A stretch of DNA of 45,222 nt, taken from Streptomyces sp. NRRL S-118 (GTDB taxonomy: Bacteria > Actinomycetota > Actinomycetes > Streptomycetales > Streptomycetaceae). A program made the translations under genes and the position numbers. Positions 9,201-20,500 of the stretch are shown piece by piece. The notes below the pieces were generated by a model. That model searched no databases, had not been told where the DNA came from, and saw nothing but the letters and a program-made list of their open reading frames with translations. The number at the start of each line of letters is the position of its first letter. Within the stretch, counting starts at the first letter, position 1. Location: positions 1-45,222 of the forward strand of contig NZ_JOBL01000174.1 of NCBI RefSeq assembly GCF_000716335.1, written 5' to 3'.

Positions 9201-9752
9201 TTACGGGTGGCGGGACCCGATGGCGGGCAGGACGGTCGAGGCCGACGCGCTCGGGGGCGGAGCACTCGGGGTGGCGGTGGCCGGCGCCGCAGCCCTCGGG
9301 GCGGGGACGGCGGTGGTCGGGACGGACGACGGGCTCGACGGGATCGGGGTGGGGACGGTCGGGGTCGGGGACGCCGGCGGAACCGGCAGCGAGGCGGAGT
9401 ACGGCGGGACGGAGCTCGGCGGGACGGACGTGGGCGAGGCGGGGGACGGCGGGGCGGACGAGGGCGAGGCGGAGGCCGGCGGGGCCGACGGCGAAGGGGA
9501 CGGGGACGGCGGCGCCGTCGGCACGCCGGGCCGGTCGGGCAGCAGCGCGAGCGCGGCGAGCGTGCCCGTGGCACCGAGCACGCACACGGCGCACACCGCC
9601 GCGGCGGCCAGCGTACGGCCGCGGCGGCGCCGCCCCCGCAGCGCCACCCGGGCCGCGGGCTCGGGCTCGACGAGCAGGGAACCGGAGCGGGCGGCCCGCT
9701 TGAGCGCGGCGGCGATGGCCTGGTCCGTGTGCTGGCTGCGCTGGTCAGACAC
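9201..9752 (-). CDS. Ser/Pro/Ala-rich single-TM membrane protein, downstream of sigma factor
   Basis: 183 residues. Residues about 1-45 are charged and cytoplasmic, with a short helical start (DQAIAAALKRAARSGSL). One membrane helix (about 47-70) follows, then an extended extracytoplasmic tail of Pro/Ser/Ala/Thr (about 72-175) with no fold, possibly a wall-spanning or glycosylated stalk. The GTG start overlaps the end of the sigma gene by 8 nt, which implies translational coupling. The position and topology fit a membrane partner of the sigma factor such as an anti-sigma factor, but I see no zinc-binding HxxxCxxC motif. No further family is recognised. Confidence 0.7.
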   Translation of the reverse strand: MSDQRSQHTDQAIAAALKRAARSGSLLVEPEPAARVALRGRRRRGRTLAAAAVCAVCVLGATGTLAALALLPDRPGVPTAPPSPSPSPSAPPASASPSSAPPSPASPTSVPPSSVPPYSASLPVPPASPTPTVPTPIPSSPSSVPTTAVPAPRAAAPATATPSAPPPSASASTVLPAIGSRHP

Positions 9753-10236
9753 CGTGCTGCTCCTCGGTCAGATGGGGTGCGAGGGCGGCTCTGGCCCGGG
9801 ACAGGTGCGTCTTGACGGTCCCGGTGGCGAGCCCGGTCTCCGCGGCGACCTGCTCCACCGACAGGTCGCACACGTAGTGCAGGACGGCGACGCGCCGCTG
9901 CCGCTCCGACAGCGTGCGCAGCGCCGCGACGAGGGCGACGGAGCCGGCGTCGGGCGCCGGCACGCTGTCGCGCAGACCGCTGCCGTGCCGGCGCCACGCC
10001 TCCGCGGCCCGGCCCCGCCGCCGCCAGCGGCTGACCGCCAGCCGCCACGCCACCGTACGGACCCACGCCTCGGGCCCGGCGTCCCGCAGGAGCCGGGAGC
10101 GGCGCCCCCAGGCCCGTACGAACGCCTCCTGGACGACGTCCTGGGCCTCGTGGACGTCGCCGGTCATCAGGTACAGCTGGCCGACGAGGCGCGTGACCGA
10201 GTGAGCGTAGAGCTCGTGGAACTCCTCTTCGGTCAA
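9745..10236 (-). CDS. SigE-family ECF-like RNA polymerase sigma factor
   Basis: 163 residues. Region 2 is at residues about 5-70, with the -10-binding core GDVHEAQDVVQEAFVRAWGR. Region 4 is at about 100-155, with the helix-turn-helix DLSVEQVAAETGLATGTVKT and then HLSRARAAL. This matches the actinobacterial SigE-family group (ECF-type with sigma2 and sigma4 only). The TTG at 10236 is the first plausible start, with a G-rich stretch upstream; the true start is uncertain by a few codons. It is transcribed away from mfd and overlaps the Ser/Pro-rich membrane gene, its likely partner. The promoter it recognises is not apparent in this window. Confidence 0.88.
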   Translation of the reverse strand: MTEEEFHELYAHSVTRLVGQLYLMTGDVHEAQDVVQEAFVRAWGRRSRLLRDAGPEAWVRTVAWRLAVSRWRRRGRAAEAWRRHGSGLRDSVPAPDAGSVALVAALRTLSERQRRVAVLHYVCDLSVEQVAAETGLATGTVKTHLSRARAALAPHLTEEQHGV

Positions 10237-10296
10237 TGCGGGCCCCCAGTGGTCGGACGGTTCTCATGGCCTATACGCACCCGGGCACGTGTCCGG

Positions 10297-10352
10297 TTGA
10301 CATGCGGCCCGGGATTGTTTCGAGCGCGACGGTCCGGGTGACGTCGTAGGCT
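10297..10352 (+). promoter_or_regulatory. candidate promoter elements in the sigma-mfd divergent gap
   Basis: TAGGCT (10347-10352) is a good Streptomyces -10 hexamer about 70 nt upstream of mfd. TTGACA at 10297-10302 is a perfect -35 hexamer but is 44 nt away from it, so the two do not make one promoter. The same gap must also hold the sigma-factor promoter on the other strand. Confidence 0.3.
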
Positions 10353-10420
10353 GGGAACCCCCGGCCCGTGAGACGTGTCGGGCGGTTCGCGTTGCCCCAC
10401 ACACCGGGATGGAAGTCTCC

Positions 10421-13951
<3,531 letters not shown>

Positions 13952-13977
13952 CTCCCGGTACGGCGTCGTGGGCTCGT

Positions 13978-14002
13978 GGGCGGCTCTCCCGGAGGGCCGC
14001 CC
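13978..14002. terminator. terminator hairpin after mfd
   Basis: GGGCGGC and GCCGCCC arms around an 11-nt loop, located between the convergent mfd and reductase genes. The stem is short (7 bp) but entirely G-C. Confidence 0.5.
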
Positions 14003-14020
14003 CGCCGCGGGTGCGCCGGG

Positions 14021-14581
14021 TCAGGGGCGCTTCGGCTCGTAGTGCAGCGCGGTGATCCCGCAGTCGAAGGGGCGCGCGGTGACCAGGCGCAGGTGCTGGT
14101 AGGCGTCGGTGTGCGGGAAGACGGGCATGCCGGCGCCGATCGCGGTGGGGTTGACGAAGAGGTGCAGCTCGTCGAGCAGGCCCTGGGCGATCAGGTCGCG
14201 GACGAGCGTGCCGCCGCCGTAGGCGATGATGTCGCCGCCGGGCTTGGACTTGAGCTCCTGCACGGTTCCGGCGAGGTCGTCGGAGACGACGGTGTTCTCC
14301 CAGGGTGACGCGGTGAGGGTGCGGGAGATGACGACCTTGGGCGTGTTGTTCATCTTGTCGATGGACGCCCGGTCCTCGCCCTCGGGGCCGGCGGCCCAGG
14401 TGGGGATGAAGCCCTCGGCGAGCCTGCGGCCCAGGACGATGCAGTCGACCGGTGCGGTGAGCGCGTCGATGTAGGCGTTGATGTCGTCGGTCCACGGGAA
14501 CGTCATCCAGTCCATCTCGCCGTTCGGGCCGGCCATGTAGCCGTCGGCGGTGACCTGGACCTGGAGCTTGAAGGTGCGCAT
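14021..14581 (-). CDS. dihydrofolate reductase / RibD C-terminal family protein
   Basis: 186 residues from ATG 14581. It begins with the family's TADGYMAGPNGEMDWM segment and contains VLGRRLAEGF, KVVISRTL and the nucleotide-binding stretch IIAYGGGTLVRDLI, and ends in ELHLFVNPTAIGAG. This is the RibD C-terminal (DHFR-fold) domain without the deaminase half, so it is probably an NADPH-dependent reductase of unknown substrate, not a riboflavin gene. GGGAG precedes the ATG at a suitable distance. The frame stays open for a further 333 nt upstream through the tandem repeat, but the homologous part starts at this ATG. It may be co-transcribed with the TetR gene upstream, across a 329-nt repeat-filled gap. 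Confidence 0.9.
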   Translation of the reverse strand: MRTFKLQVQVTADGYMAGPNGEMDWMTFPWTDDINAYIDALTAPVDCIVLGRRLAEGFIPTWAAGPEGEDRASIDKMNNTPKVVISRTLTASPWENTVVSDDLAGTVQELKSKPGGDIIAYGGGTLVRDLIAQGLLDELHLFVNPTAIGAGMPVFPHTDAYQHLRLVTARPFDCGITALHYEPKRP

Positions 14582-14696
14582 GGGGTGACTCCCGTGGTGT
14601 CGTCGTTGCTGATGGTGTGGAGACCGGAGGTGTACGGAAAACTCATCGGTCCGCGCGCCGCGGTGTTTCCGGAGCCGCCGCACGCTGTCGCCGGGG

Positions 14697-14895
14697 GCCT
14701 CCCGCACGGACCGCCGCCAGGAGCCATGGCCGTGAGCCGATGCCGTGGCCGTCGCCTCCCGCACGAACGGCCGCCGTGAGCCATGGCCGTGAGCCGATGC
14801 CATGAGCCGTGGCCCGTGGCCGTCGCCTCCCGCACGAACGGCCGCCGTGAGCCATGGCCGTGAGCCGTTGCCATGAGCCGTGGCCCGTGGACCGC
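14697..14895. repeat. 71-bp tandem repeat between tetR and the reductase gene
   Basis: Two near-identical 71-bp units (14744-14814 and 14815-14885, differing at few positions such as GCCGATGCC versus GCCGTTGCC) are preceded by a shorter related copy of about 47 bp (from 14697) and followed by the start of another (to about 14895). Internal sub-repeats of GAGCC/GTGGCC type are frequent. This array makes up most of the 329-nt gap at 14582-14910; the remainder (14582-14696) shows nothing but the reductase ribosome site. Because 71 is not a multiple of three, the array is unlikely to be selected as coding. Confidence 0.85.
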
Positions 14896-14910
14896 CGTCA
14901 GGGGCCGTCG

Positions 14911-15516
14911 TCACGGACCGCCGTCACGGACCGCCGGGCCGTCGTCCGTCCGGAACAGCAGGCCGGCCAGTGCGCGGAAGACGTCCTCCGGGTCGCGCCC
15001 GGCCATCGGTCCTTCCAGGTTGCGGGTCAGCAGGAGTGTCGCGAAGCCGTGCGCGAGGGACCAGGCCGCGACGCCCGCCAGCCGGGCGTCCTCGCCCCTG
15101 CCCCCGGCGGGAACCGCGGTGACGGCCTCACGCAGCCGGTCGCCCGCACGGCCCCTGGCCCGCCGCAGCTCCGGGTCGTCCGGGTGGTGGAGGTCCGGCT
15201 GGAACATGACCTGGAAGTGCGCCGGGTGGTCGACGGCGAAGCGGACGTACCGAACGCCCGCGTCCCGCAGGTCCGTCGCCTTGCCGAGGGTCGCGGCCAG
15301 CAGGTCGAAGCCCTCGCCGGCGATGGCGGTCAGCAGGCCGGCGCGGTCCTTGAAGTGGTGGGCCGGCGCGGCGTGCGAGACGCCGGCGCGCCGGGCCAGG
15401 TCCCGGAGGCTCAGGGACGCCGGGCCGTCGCTGCGGATGGCGTCCAGCGCGGCGGTGATCACGGCCCGCCGCAGATCGCCGTGGTGGTAGCCGCGCCGGT
15501 TGTTGCTCGTGGTCAT
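14911..15516 (-). CDS. TetR/AcrR family transcriptional regulator
   Basis: 201 residues. The DNA-binding helix-turn-helix is at about residues 14-60: RRAVITAALDAI, then LSLRDLARRAGVSHAAPAHHF followed by KDRAGLLTAIAGEGF, the usual TetR_N layout. The C-terminal ligand domain (about 75-190) resembles the WHG/TetR_C_33 type (DHPAHFQVMFQPDL). It is divergent from the SCO6745-family gene, and the 85-nt gap holds two copies of a 19-bp palindrome, so it most likely represses that gene and itself. No strong ribosome site precedes the ATG at 15516. The inducer is not predictable. Confidence 0.93.
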   Translation of the reverse strand: MTTSNNRRGYHHGDLRRAVITAALDAIRSDGPASLSLRDLARRAGVSHAAPAHHFKDRAGLLTAIAGEGFDLLAATLGKATDLRDAGVRYVRFAVDHPAHFQVMFQPDLHHPDDPELRRARGRAGDRLREAVTAVPAGGRGEDARLAGVAAWSLAHGFATLLLTRNLEGPMAGRDPEDVFRALAGLLFRTDDGPAVRDGGP

Positions 15517-15534
15517 GGAGGCAGCGTACGCCCC

Positions 15535-15553
15535 ATCTAGGCATTGACAAGTT
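15535..15553. promoter_or_regulatory. TetR operator copy 1, overlapping a -35 box
   Basis: ATCTAGGCATTGACAAGTT is an imperfect copy of the perfect palindrome at 15585-15603 (same spacing, left half and centre conserved). It contains TTGACA (15544-15549), the best -35 hexamer for the rightward gene, so binding would block RNA polymerase. It lies 19 nt upstream of the tetR start. Confidence 0.7.
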
Positions 15554-15584
15554 TGCCGGGCCGGAGCAGTCTTGGTGTCAGCAG

Positions 15585-15603
15585 ATCTAGGCAGTGACTA
15601 GAT
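15585..15603. promoter_or_regulatory. TetR operator copy 2 (19-bp perfect palindrome)
   Basis: ATCTAGGCAGTGACTAGAT reads ATCTAGnCAnTGnCTAGAT with every other base paired. It ends just before GGGAG, the likely ribosome site for the GTG at 15617. The centres of the two operators are 50 nt apart, which would allow co-operative binding or looping. Confidence 0.75.
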
Positions 15604-15616
15604 GGGAGTGGTCCCG

Positions 15617-16486
15617 GTGTTCCAGCCCGAACCCGCACGCGTCCGGCAGATGTGGCACCTGCTGGAGCCCCTGCACGCCGTCCTCTACTACGCACCCGAA
15701 GCCGTCGAGGAGGCCGCCGCGCTCGGATACGCGACCGACGAGCGCTGGCCCGCGTACTTCGCCTGGCGTGCCGCCCCCCTCGGCCCCGTGGACGCCGGGC
15801 CCGTCGCGGCCGCCTTCTACAGCTTCAGCCCGGCGATGGTGCGGCGGTACGTGCCCGCGGCCTGGCGGACCGCCGCACCCGGCGACGTCCTGGCGGCACG
15901 GCTGCGCGCGGTGGACCGCTTCTACCGGCGGCTGCTCGGGGACGCGGTCGCCGCGGAGGAGCTGGTGGAGGCGGCGGCCCTCGCGCGCCGCGCCGCCGAG
16001 GCCGCCGAAAGCGCCGGGCGGCCGCTCGCCGCCGCGAACGCCGCGCTGGACTGGCCCGAGGAACCGCACCTGGTGCTGTGGCAGGCGGCGACCGTGCTGC
16101 GCGAGCACCGCGGGGACGGACACCTGGCCGCGCTCCTCACCGAGGGGCTCGACCCGGTGGAGGCGCTCGTCTCGTTCGCCGCCGTCGGCGCGGCGCCCGT
16201 CACCACGTTCGCGAGCCGCGGCTGGAGCGAGGCGGAGTGGGCCGCCGCCCGGGACCGGCTCGCCGCGCGGGGGCTCGTCACCGCCGACGGGCAGGCCACC
16301 GACGCGGGGCGCGCCCTGCGTGACGACGTCGAGCGCCGCACGGACCGACTGGCCGCCGGCCCCTGGGCGGCGCTCGGCGACAAGGGCATGACGGAGCTGG
16401 CCGAACGGGTCGGCGGCACCTGGGTCGCCGTGCTCGGCACCGGGCTGCTGCCCCGCGAGAACACCCTGGGGGTGGGGAAGGTGTAG
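15617..16486 (+). CDS. SCO6745 family protein
   Basis: 289 residues from GTG 15617 (294 from an in-frame ATG at 15602). The GTG is preferred because GGGAG stands 8 nt before it and the operator would otherwise cover the start codon. The protein starts with the family's ARVRQMWHLLEPLHAVLYYA, has FYSFSPAMVRRYVP and WPEEPHLVLWQAATVLREHRG in the middle, and a C-terminal winged-helix-like half ending with RLAARGLVTADG. The SCO6745 family is widespread in actinobacteria and uncharacterised; the layout resembles SalK/MarR-like proteins. It is probably controlled by the divergent TetR gene through two palindromes. Confidence 0.88.
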   Translation: MFQPEPARVRQMWHLLEPLHAVLYYAPEAVEEAAALGYATDERWPAYFAWRAAPLGPVDAGPVAAAFYSFSPAMVRRYVPAAWRTAAPGDVLAARLRAVDRFYRRLLGDAVAAEELVEAAALARRAAEAAESAGRPLAAANAALDWPEEPHLVLWQAATVLREHRGDGHLAALLTEGLDPVEALVSFAAVGAAPVTTFASRGWSEAEWAAARDRLAARGLVTADGQATDAGRALRDDVERRTDRLAAGPWAALGDKGMTELAERVGGTWVAVLGTGLLPRENTLGVGKV

Positions 16487-16496
16487 GCGAGGGCCC

Positions 16497-16502
16497 TACC
16501 GT
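16497..16502 (+). promoter_or_regulatory. -10 box of leaderless type before the HNH gene
   Basis: TACCGT is followed after 7 nt by ATG 16510. This spacing places the transcription start at or next to the start codon, as in leaderless streptomycete mRNAs, and explains the absence of a well-spaced ribosome site. Confidence 0.5.
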
Positions 16503-16509
16503 GGAGCCC

Positions 16510-17259
16510 ATGCCCACGCTCCGGAGGACCCTCGTGCCCGCCGCGCTCCTCGCGGTCTCCTCGCTCGCCGCGGGATGCGGTGCCGCCGACACCGGTGACG
16601 CGGCATCGGGCCCCGCGCCCGGCACCCGCGCGGCCGTCCCGCTGGACAACCCGGACGGTACGGAACCGGGACTCGCGCCCGTCGCCTCCGGGGCGGACCG
16701 CGCCGAGGCCCGCCGGCTCCTCGAACGCCTCGCGGTCAAAGGCCGCGGACCGAGGACCGGTTACGACCGCGAGGAGTTCGGCTACGCCTGGAAGGACTCG
16801 GTCGATGGCGTACCGCTGGCCCGCAACGGCTGCGACACCCGCAACGACCTGCTGCGGCGCGACGGACAAGACCTGCGCCTGCGCTCCGGCTCCGACTGCG
16901 TGGTCGTCGCCATGACGCTGCACGACCCGTACACCGGCCGGACCGTCGAGTGGCGCAAGCAGAAGGCCGCCGAGGTGCAGATAGACCACGTCGTACCGCT
17001 GTCGTACAGCTGGCAGATGGGCGCCGCCCGCTGGCCGGAGGCCAAGCGCGAACGGCTGGCCAACGACCCGCTGAACCTGCTGCCGGTGGACGGCCGCGCC
17101 AACTCGGCCAAGGGCGATTCGGGTCCGGCTTCCTGGCTGCCGCCGGACAAGCGGATCCGGTGCGCGTACGTGGTGCGCTTCGCCCAGGTCGCCGTGAAGT
17201 ACGACCTGCCGGTGACGGCGGCGGACCGGCGCATGATGCTGCGGCAGTGCGACGGTTGA
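16510..17259 (+). CDS. secreted HNH-family nuclease lipoprotein (DUF1524-like)
   Basis: 249 residues. A lipoprotein signal peptide ends in lipobox LAAGC with Cys23, so it is probably anchored outside the cell membrane. The C-terminal half carries the HNH core: EVQIDHVVPLSYSW with His160 in the DH pair, then NDPLNLLPVDGRANSAKGD with the Asn-Leu and Lys-Gly-Asp typical of the GmrSD/DUF1524 HNH group. Two Cys pairs in the middle (GCDTRNDLLRRD and SGSDC) could form disulphides. This type of extracellular HNH protein is common in Streptomyces and probably degrades DNA. ATG 16510 is chosen because it gives a compact signal peptide and fits the upstream TACCGT; GTG 16501 is the alternative. Confidence 0.88.
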   Translation: MPTLRRTLVPAALLAVSSLAAGCGAADTGDAASGPAPGTRAAVPLDNPDGTEPGLAPVASGADRAEARRLLERLAVKGRGPRTGYDREEFGYAWKDSVDGVPLARNGCDTRNDLLRRDGQDLRLRSGSDCVVVAMTLHDPYTGRTVEWRKQKAAEVQIDHVVPLSYSWQMGAARWPEAKRERLANDPLNLLPVDGRANSAKGDSGPASWLPPDKRIRCAYVVRFAQVAVKYDLPVTAADRRMMLRQCDG

Positions 17260-17260
17260 G

Positions 17261-17430
17261 GCAGGGCCACCGGGCCGCCGGGCACCGGTGGAATCGCATA
17301 GGAGTCCGCAGGCCCACGGGGCCGCCGGGCGGCGGTGGTGGTAGCGCATAGGAGTCCGCAGGGCCACCGGGCCGCCGGGCTGTGGTGGTATTGCACAGGC
17401 GTCCGCAGGGCCACCGGGCCGCCGCTGAGA
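17261..17430. repeat. tandem 47-50 bp hairpin repeats
   Basis: Units start at 17261 (47 bp), 17308 (50 bp), 17358 (47 bp) and 17405 (partial, decaying). Each begins GCAGGgCCACcGGGCCGCCGGGC and ends in CGCATAGGAGTCC or a variant. The first unit contains CCACCGG and CCGGTGG arms, the third CCACC and GGTGG, so each unit can fold as a hairpin. Weaker echoes (CACGGTCCACCGGGC) reach about 17500. The array begins two nt after the HNH stop codon and may act as a multi-hairpin transcription end. Confidence 0.8.
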
Positions 17431-17511
17431 GCGCGCAAACGTCTCACGGGATTACCGGCCGCCGGTGATATTCCGTGGGCGTCACACGGTCCACCGGGCA
17501 GAATCCCCGTC

Positions 17512-20500
17512 ATGTCCCCTACGGTCGAACGCCTGCTCGCCTCCCTCGAGCCGCTGCCGCACTCCGCGCGCCTCGCACACCTCGCCCGCACCGCCCGTGA
17601 CCTCGCCCGCAAGGGTGAGTTGCCGGCCGTGCTGGCGGAACTGGACAGCCGCGGCACCTATGAGCGGCGGCTGGCCGCGCTGGCAGCGCTGGCGGGACGG
17701 CACGCGGACCACCTCACCGCCCGGCTGACCGACCCCGACCCCGTGGTGCGCGGATACGCGCTCCACGCGGTGCACGTCCTGGCGCTGCCGGACGCCGCCG
17801 TCGAGGCCGCCTGGGACGACGCCTCCGAGGCGGCCCGGCGCGGTCTCGCCCGGGTCGTCATGGCGGGCCGGCGCACGGCGCTCGCCGAGCGCCTGGTGAC
17901 ACGGCTGCGCGCCGCATGGGGAGACGGCGAGGCGGCGCGCCTGCTGCCGGTGTGTTCCCCGGAGTTCGTGGCGCGGCTGCTGCCGGAGCTCGCCCACGCC
18001 GTCCCGTCGTGGACGCAGCTCGGCCGCCGCCACCCCGGCGCCGTGCTCGACCACGCCGAACGGGAGCTCGCCGAACAGCCGCACCACCTGCGGGACGTGT
18101 GGTGGCAGCAGCACGCCCGGGGCGTGGCCGCCGCCGCTCCCGCCCGGCCCGGACGGGTGCTGGCGCTGCTGGAGGCCCACGGACCGGGCGCACTGCCCGC
18201 GCCGCTGCGGGACAAGCTGGCCGTCCTCGCGGAGGCCGACGCCGAGCGCACCGTGCGGTTGCTGGTGTCCCCGGAGCGGACGTCCCGCCACGACCCGTCA
18301 CCCCGCCCCGCCGTGCTGCGGCGACTGGCGCGGGCCGACCCGCCGTCCCTCCCCGTACTCGGCCGCCTGTGGGCACGCAACCGGCCCCAGCGGTTCGCCG
18401 CGCTCCTCAAAGCGCTGCCGCCCGCCCGCCGCACGGCCTTCCTCGACACGGTCACCGAGGGGACGGACGGCCGGATCGCGGACGCGGTACTGGCACTGCT
18501 GCCGCGCGACCGCCGTTACCAGGAGGCCCGCCGCTGGGTCTCCCGCGGCCGTGCCGAGAGCTGGCACTGGAGCGACGTCCTGGAGACGCTGGCCCACTGC
18601 CCCGTCGAGGAGGCGCGGCCCGAGCTGCTGGCCGCACTCGCGCGGCCGGACGCAGAGGAGCGGGCGTTCGTCTGGCCCCTGCTCGTCGCCAACGCCGGCG
18701 CGTCCCGCGACCCGGCGGCGGTACACGACCTGCTCGGACTGATGCAGCGGCTGCGCAACGAACAGGACCCGGTCCGGGCCGCGGCCCTCGACGCACTCGC
18801 CGACGTGCGCCCCGACCTGTTCACCGCGGACGGCATCGGGCCGCTGGACCGGATCGTGACCGACGCGCTGGAGGCGCGGGACAGCTCGCCGCGCAGCCGG
18901 GCCGCGGTGCGCCGCCTCGCCGCCGCGCTCCTGCGCGAGCACGCCCGGGACGGCGAACCGGCGCTGCGCGACTGGGCGCTGAGCGCACTGGAGCGGATGG
19001 CCCGGTACGCCGGCGTGGTCGACCTCGGACCCCTGCACCGCAGCCTGCCCCGTGGCGGGGAGTACCGCCTCTTCGACATCCTGCGGCCGTGGCTGGAGGC
19101 GGCCGCGGAGCAGGGCGACCACCGGCCGCTGTTCGCGCTGGCCGCCGCACTGGGCGACCGGGCGCACCGGATGGAGCCGTTGCAGCGGATGCTGGAGGGC
19201 GTGCTGACGACCGGTGACGACACCGACTTCGCCATCGCCGCCCGGTGGTGGCTGGACGCCCCGGCCACCCGCGGCGAGCGGGTGGAGCGGATCCTCGCGC
19301 TGGAACCGTCGGCCGCCGTTCTCGCCCCCGTCCAGCGGGTGCTGACGTCCACACGCGTCGACCTGCTCGACGTCCTGATCGCCGACACCCCTCCCTACGG
19401 GCGCTTCCTGCGCCCCGGCACCCGCCGTCCCCTGCCCGCTACGTGGCACGCCCCCCGCTGGCTGCCCCGCCAGCAGGCCGCGGTCGCCCGCCTGGCCGAC
19501 GAGGCCGTCGCGGACGGCTCCCGTCCGCTGCACGAGCGGGCCGCCGCGCTCCGGGCGGCCGCCGCACTGCCGGACCATGGGGCCGCGCTCGCCCTGCGCT
19601 ACGCCGAATCCCCGGAGGTCGCGCTCGCCGAGGCCGCGCTGGGAGCGCTGGTGTGGACCGGGCGCCCGCAGGACGCCCTGCCGGTGCTGCTCGCCCACGC
19701 CGGGAGCGACCGCGCCCGGACCGCGGTGTACGCGGCGGCGCGGGCCGCCCGCTTCGTCCCGCCGTCCGAACTGGCCGAGCGCCTCGGGACGCTGCTGTCC
19801 GGCGCCGCGGGCCCCGTGAAGGTGACGAGCCGCAAGGAGGCGGCGCGGCTGGCCGCCCGGTACCTGCCGCCGCGCCGCGCCGCCGCCCTGCTGGCCGCCG
19901 CGTACCGCGCGCCCGGCCAGCACCCCGACGTACAGGCCGCCGTGGTGGGCTGCTCGGCCGAACTGCTCGGCCAGGAGGAGATCCGGGCGGTGCTGGCCGA
20001 GGCCACGCGCGGAGCGCCGCAGGTGACGCGGGCGCTGGCCGGCGCCGCGCCCTGGTCCCTGCCGGAGGCACACCGGGCCCACTACGCGCGGCTGGTGGGC
20101 GAGGTGTGCCGGTCCGCCGACCCGGAGGCGGCGGCGGCCGCGCTGCAGGCCCTGCCCCGCTGGGCGGGGTACGCGCCCGAGGCGGCCGAGGTCCTGCCCG
20201 CCACGGTCGGCAACCTCGATGAGAGAACGGACGGTTGGTCGAACACCTGGCGTACCGCCGCGCATGCGGTCGCATCGCTGGCCGTCTCCGGGCTGCCGCA
20301 CCCGCTGGGCGGCGCGGCACCGGGGAGCCTGCTCCACGACACGGCGGCCCGGCTGCTCACGGCCGTCGCGGCCGGGGAGTTCGAGGCGCTGGAGGACCGT
20401 GACCTGCCGGCCCGGCAGCGACTGCTCGCCTTGGTGGACCTGCTGCCCTATCAGCCGGGGGCCGGGGCCCGGCCCGTCCTGGAGGCGCTGGCCGCGCAAT

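Noticed and set aside
7686..9815. Open plus-strand frame of 709 codons opposite the DUF2079 and Ser/Pro-rich genes.
   Set aside because: The Gly/Arg-rich translation has no motif and crosses two genuine minus-strand genes and a terminator.
14021..14581. Riboflavin pathway gene ribD.
   Set aside because: Only the DHFR-like reductase half is present and no riboflavin genes are nearby.
14582..14914. Upstream extension of the reductase reading frame through the tandem repeat.
   Set aside because: Homology starts at ATG 14581 with its own ribosome site, and the extension is repeat-derived His/Gly/Arg sequence; the 71-bp unit is not a multiple of three.
17261..17430. Repeat array considered as a CRISPR array.
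   Set aside because: Units are directly adjacent without unique spacers and there are no cas genes.
17335..17511. Upstream start for the solenoid protein within the hairpin repeats.
   Set aside because: The residues encoded there come from the repeat and the family-like helices start after ATG 17512.
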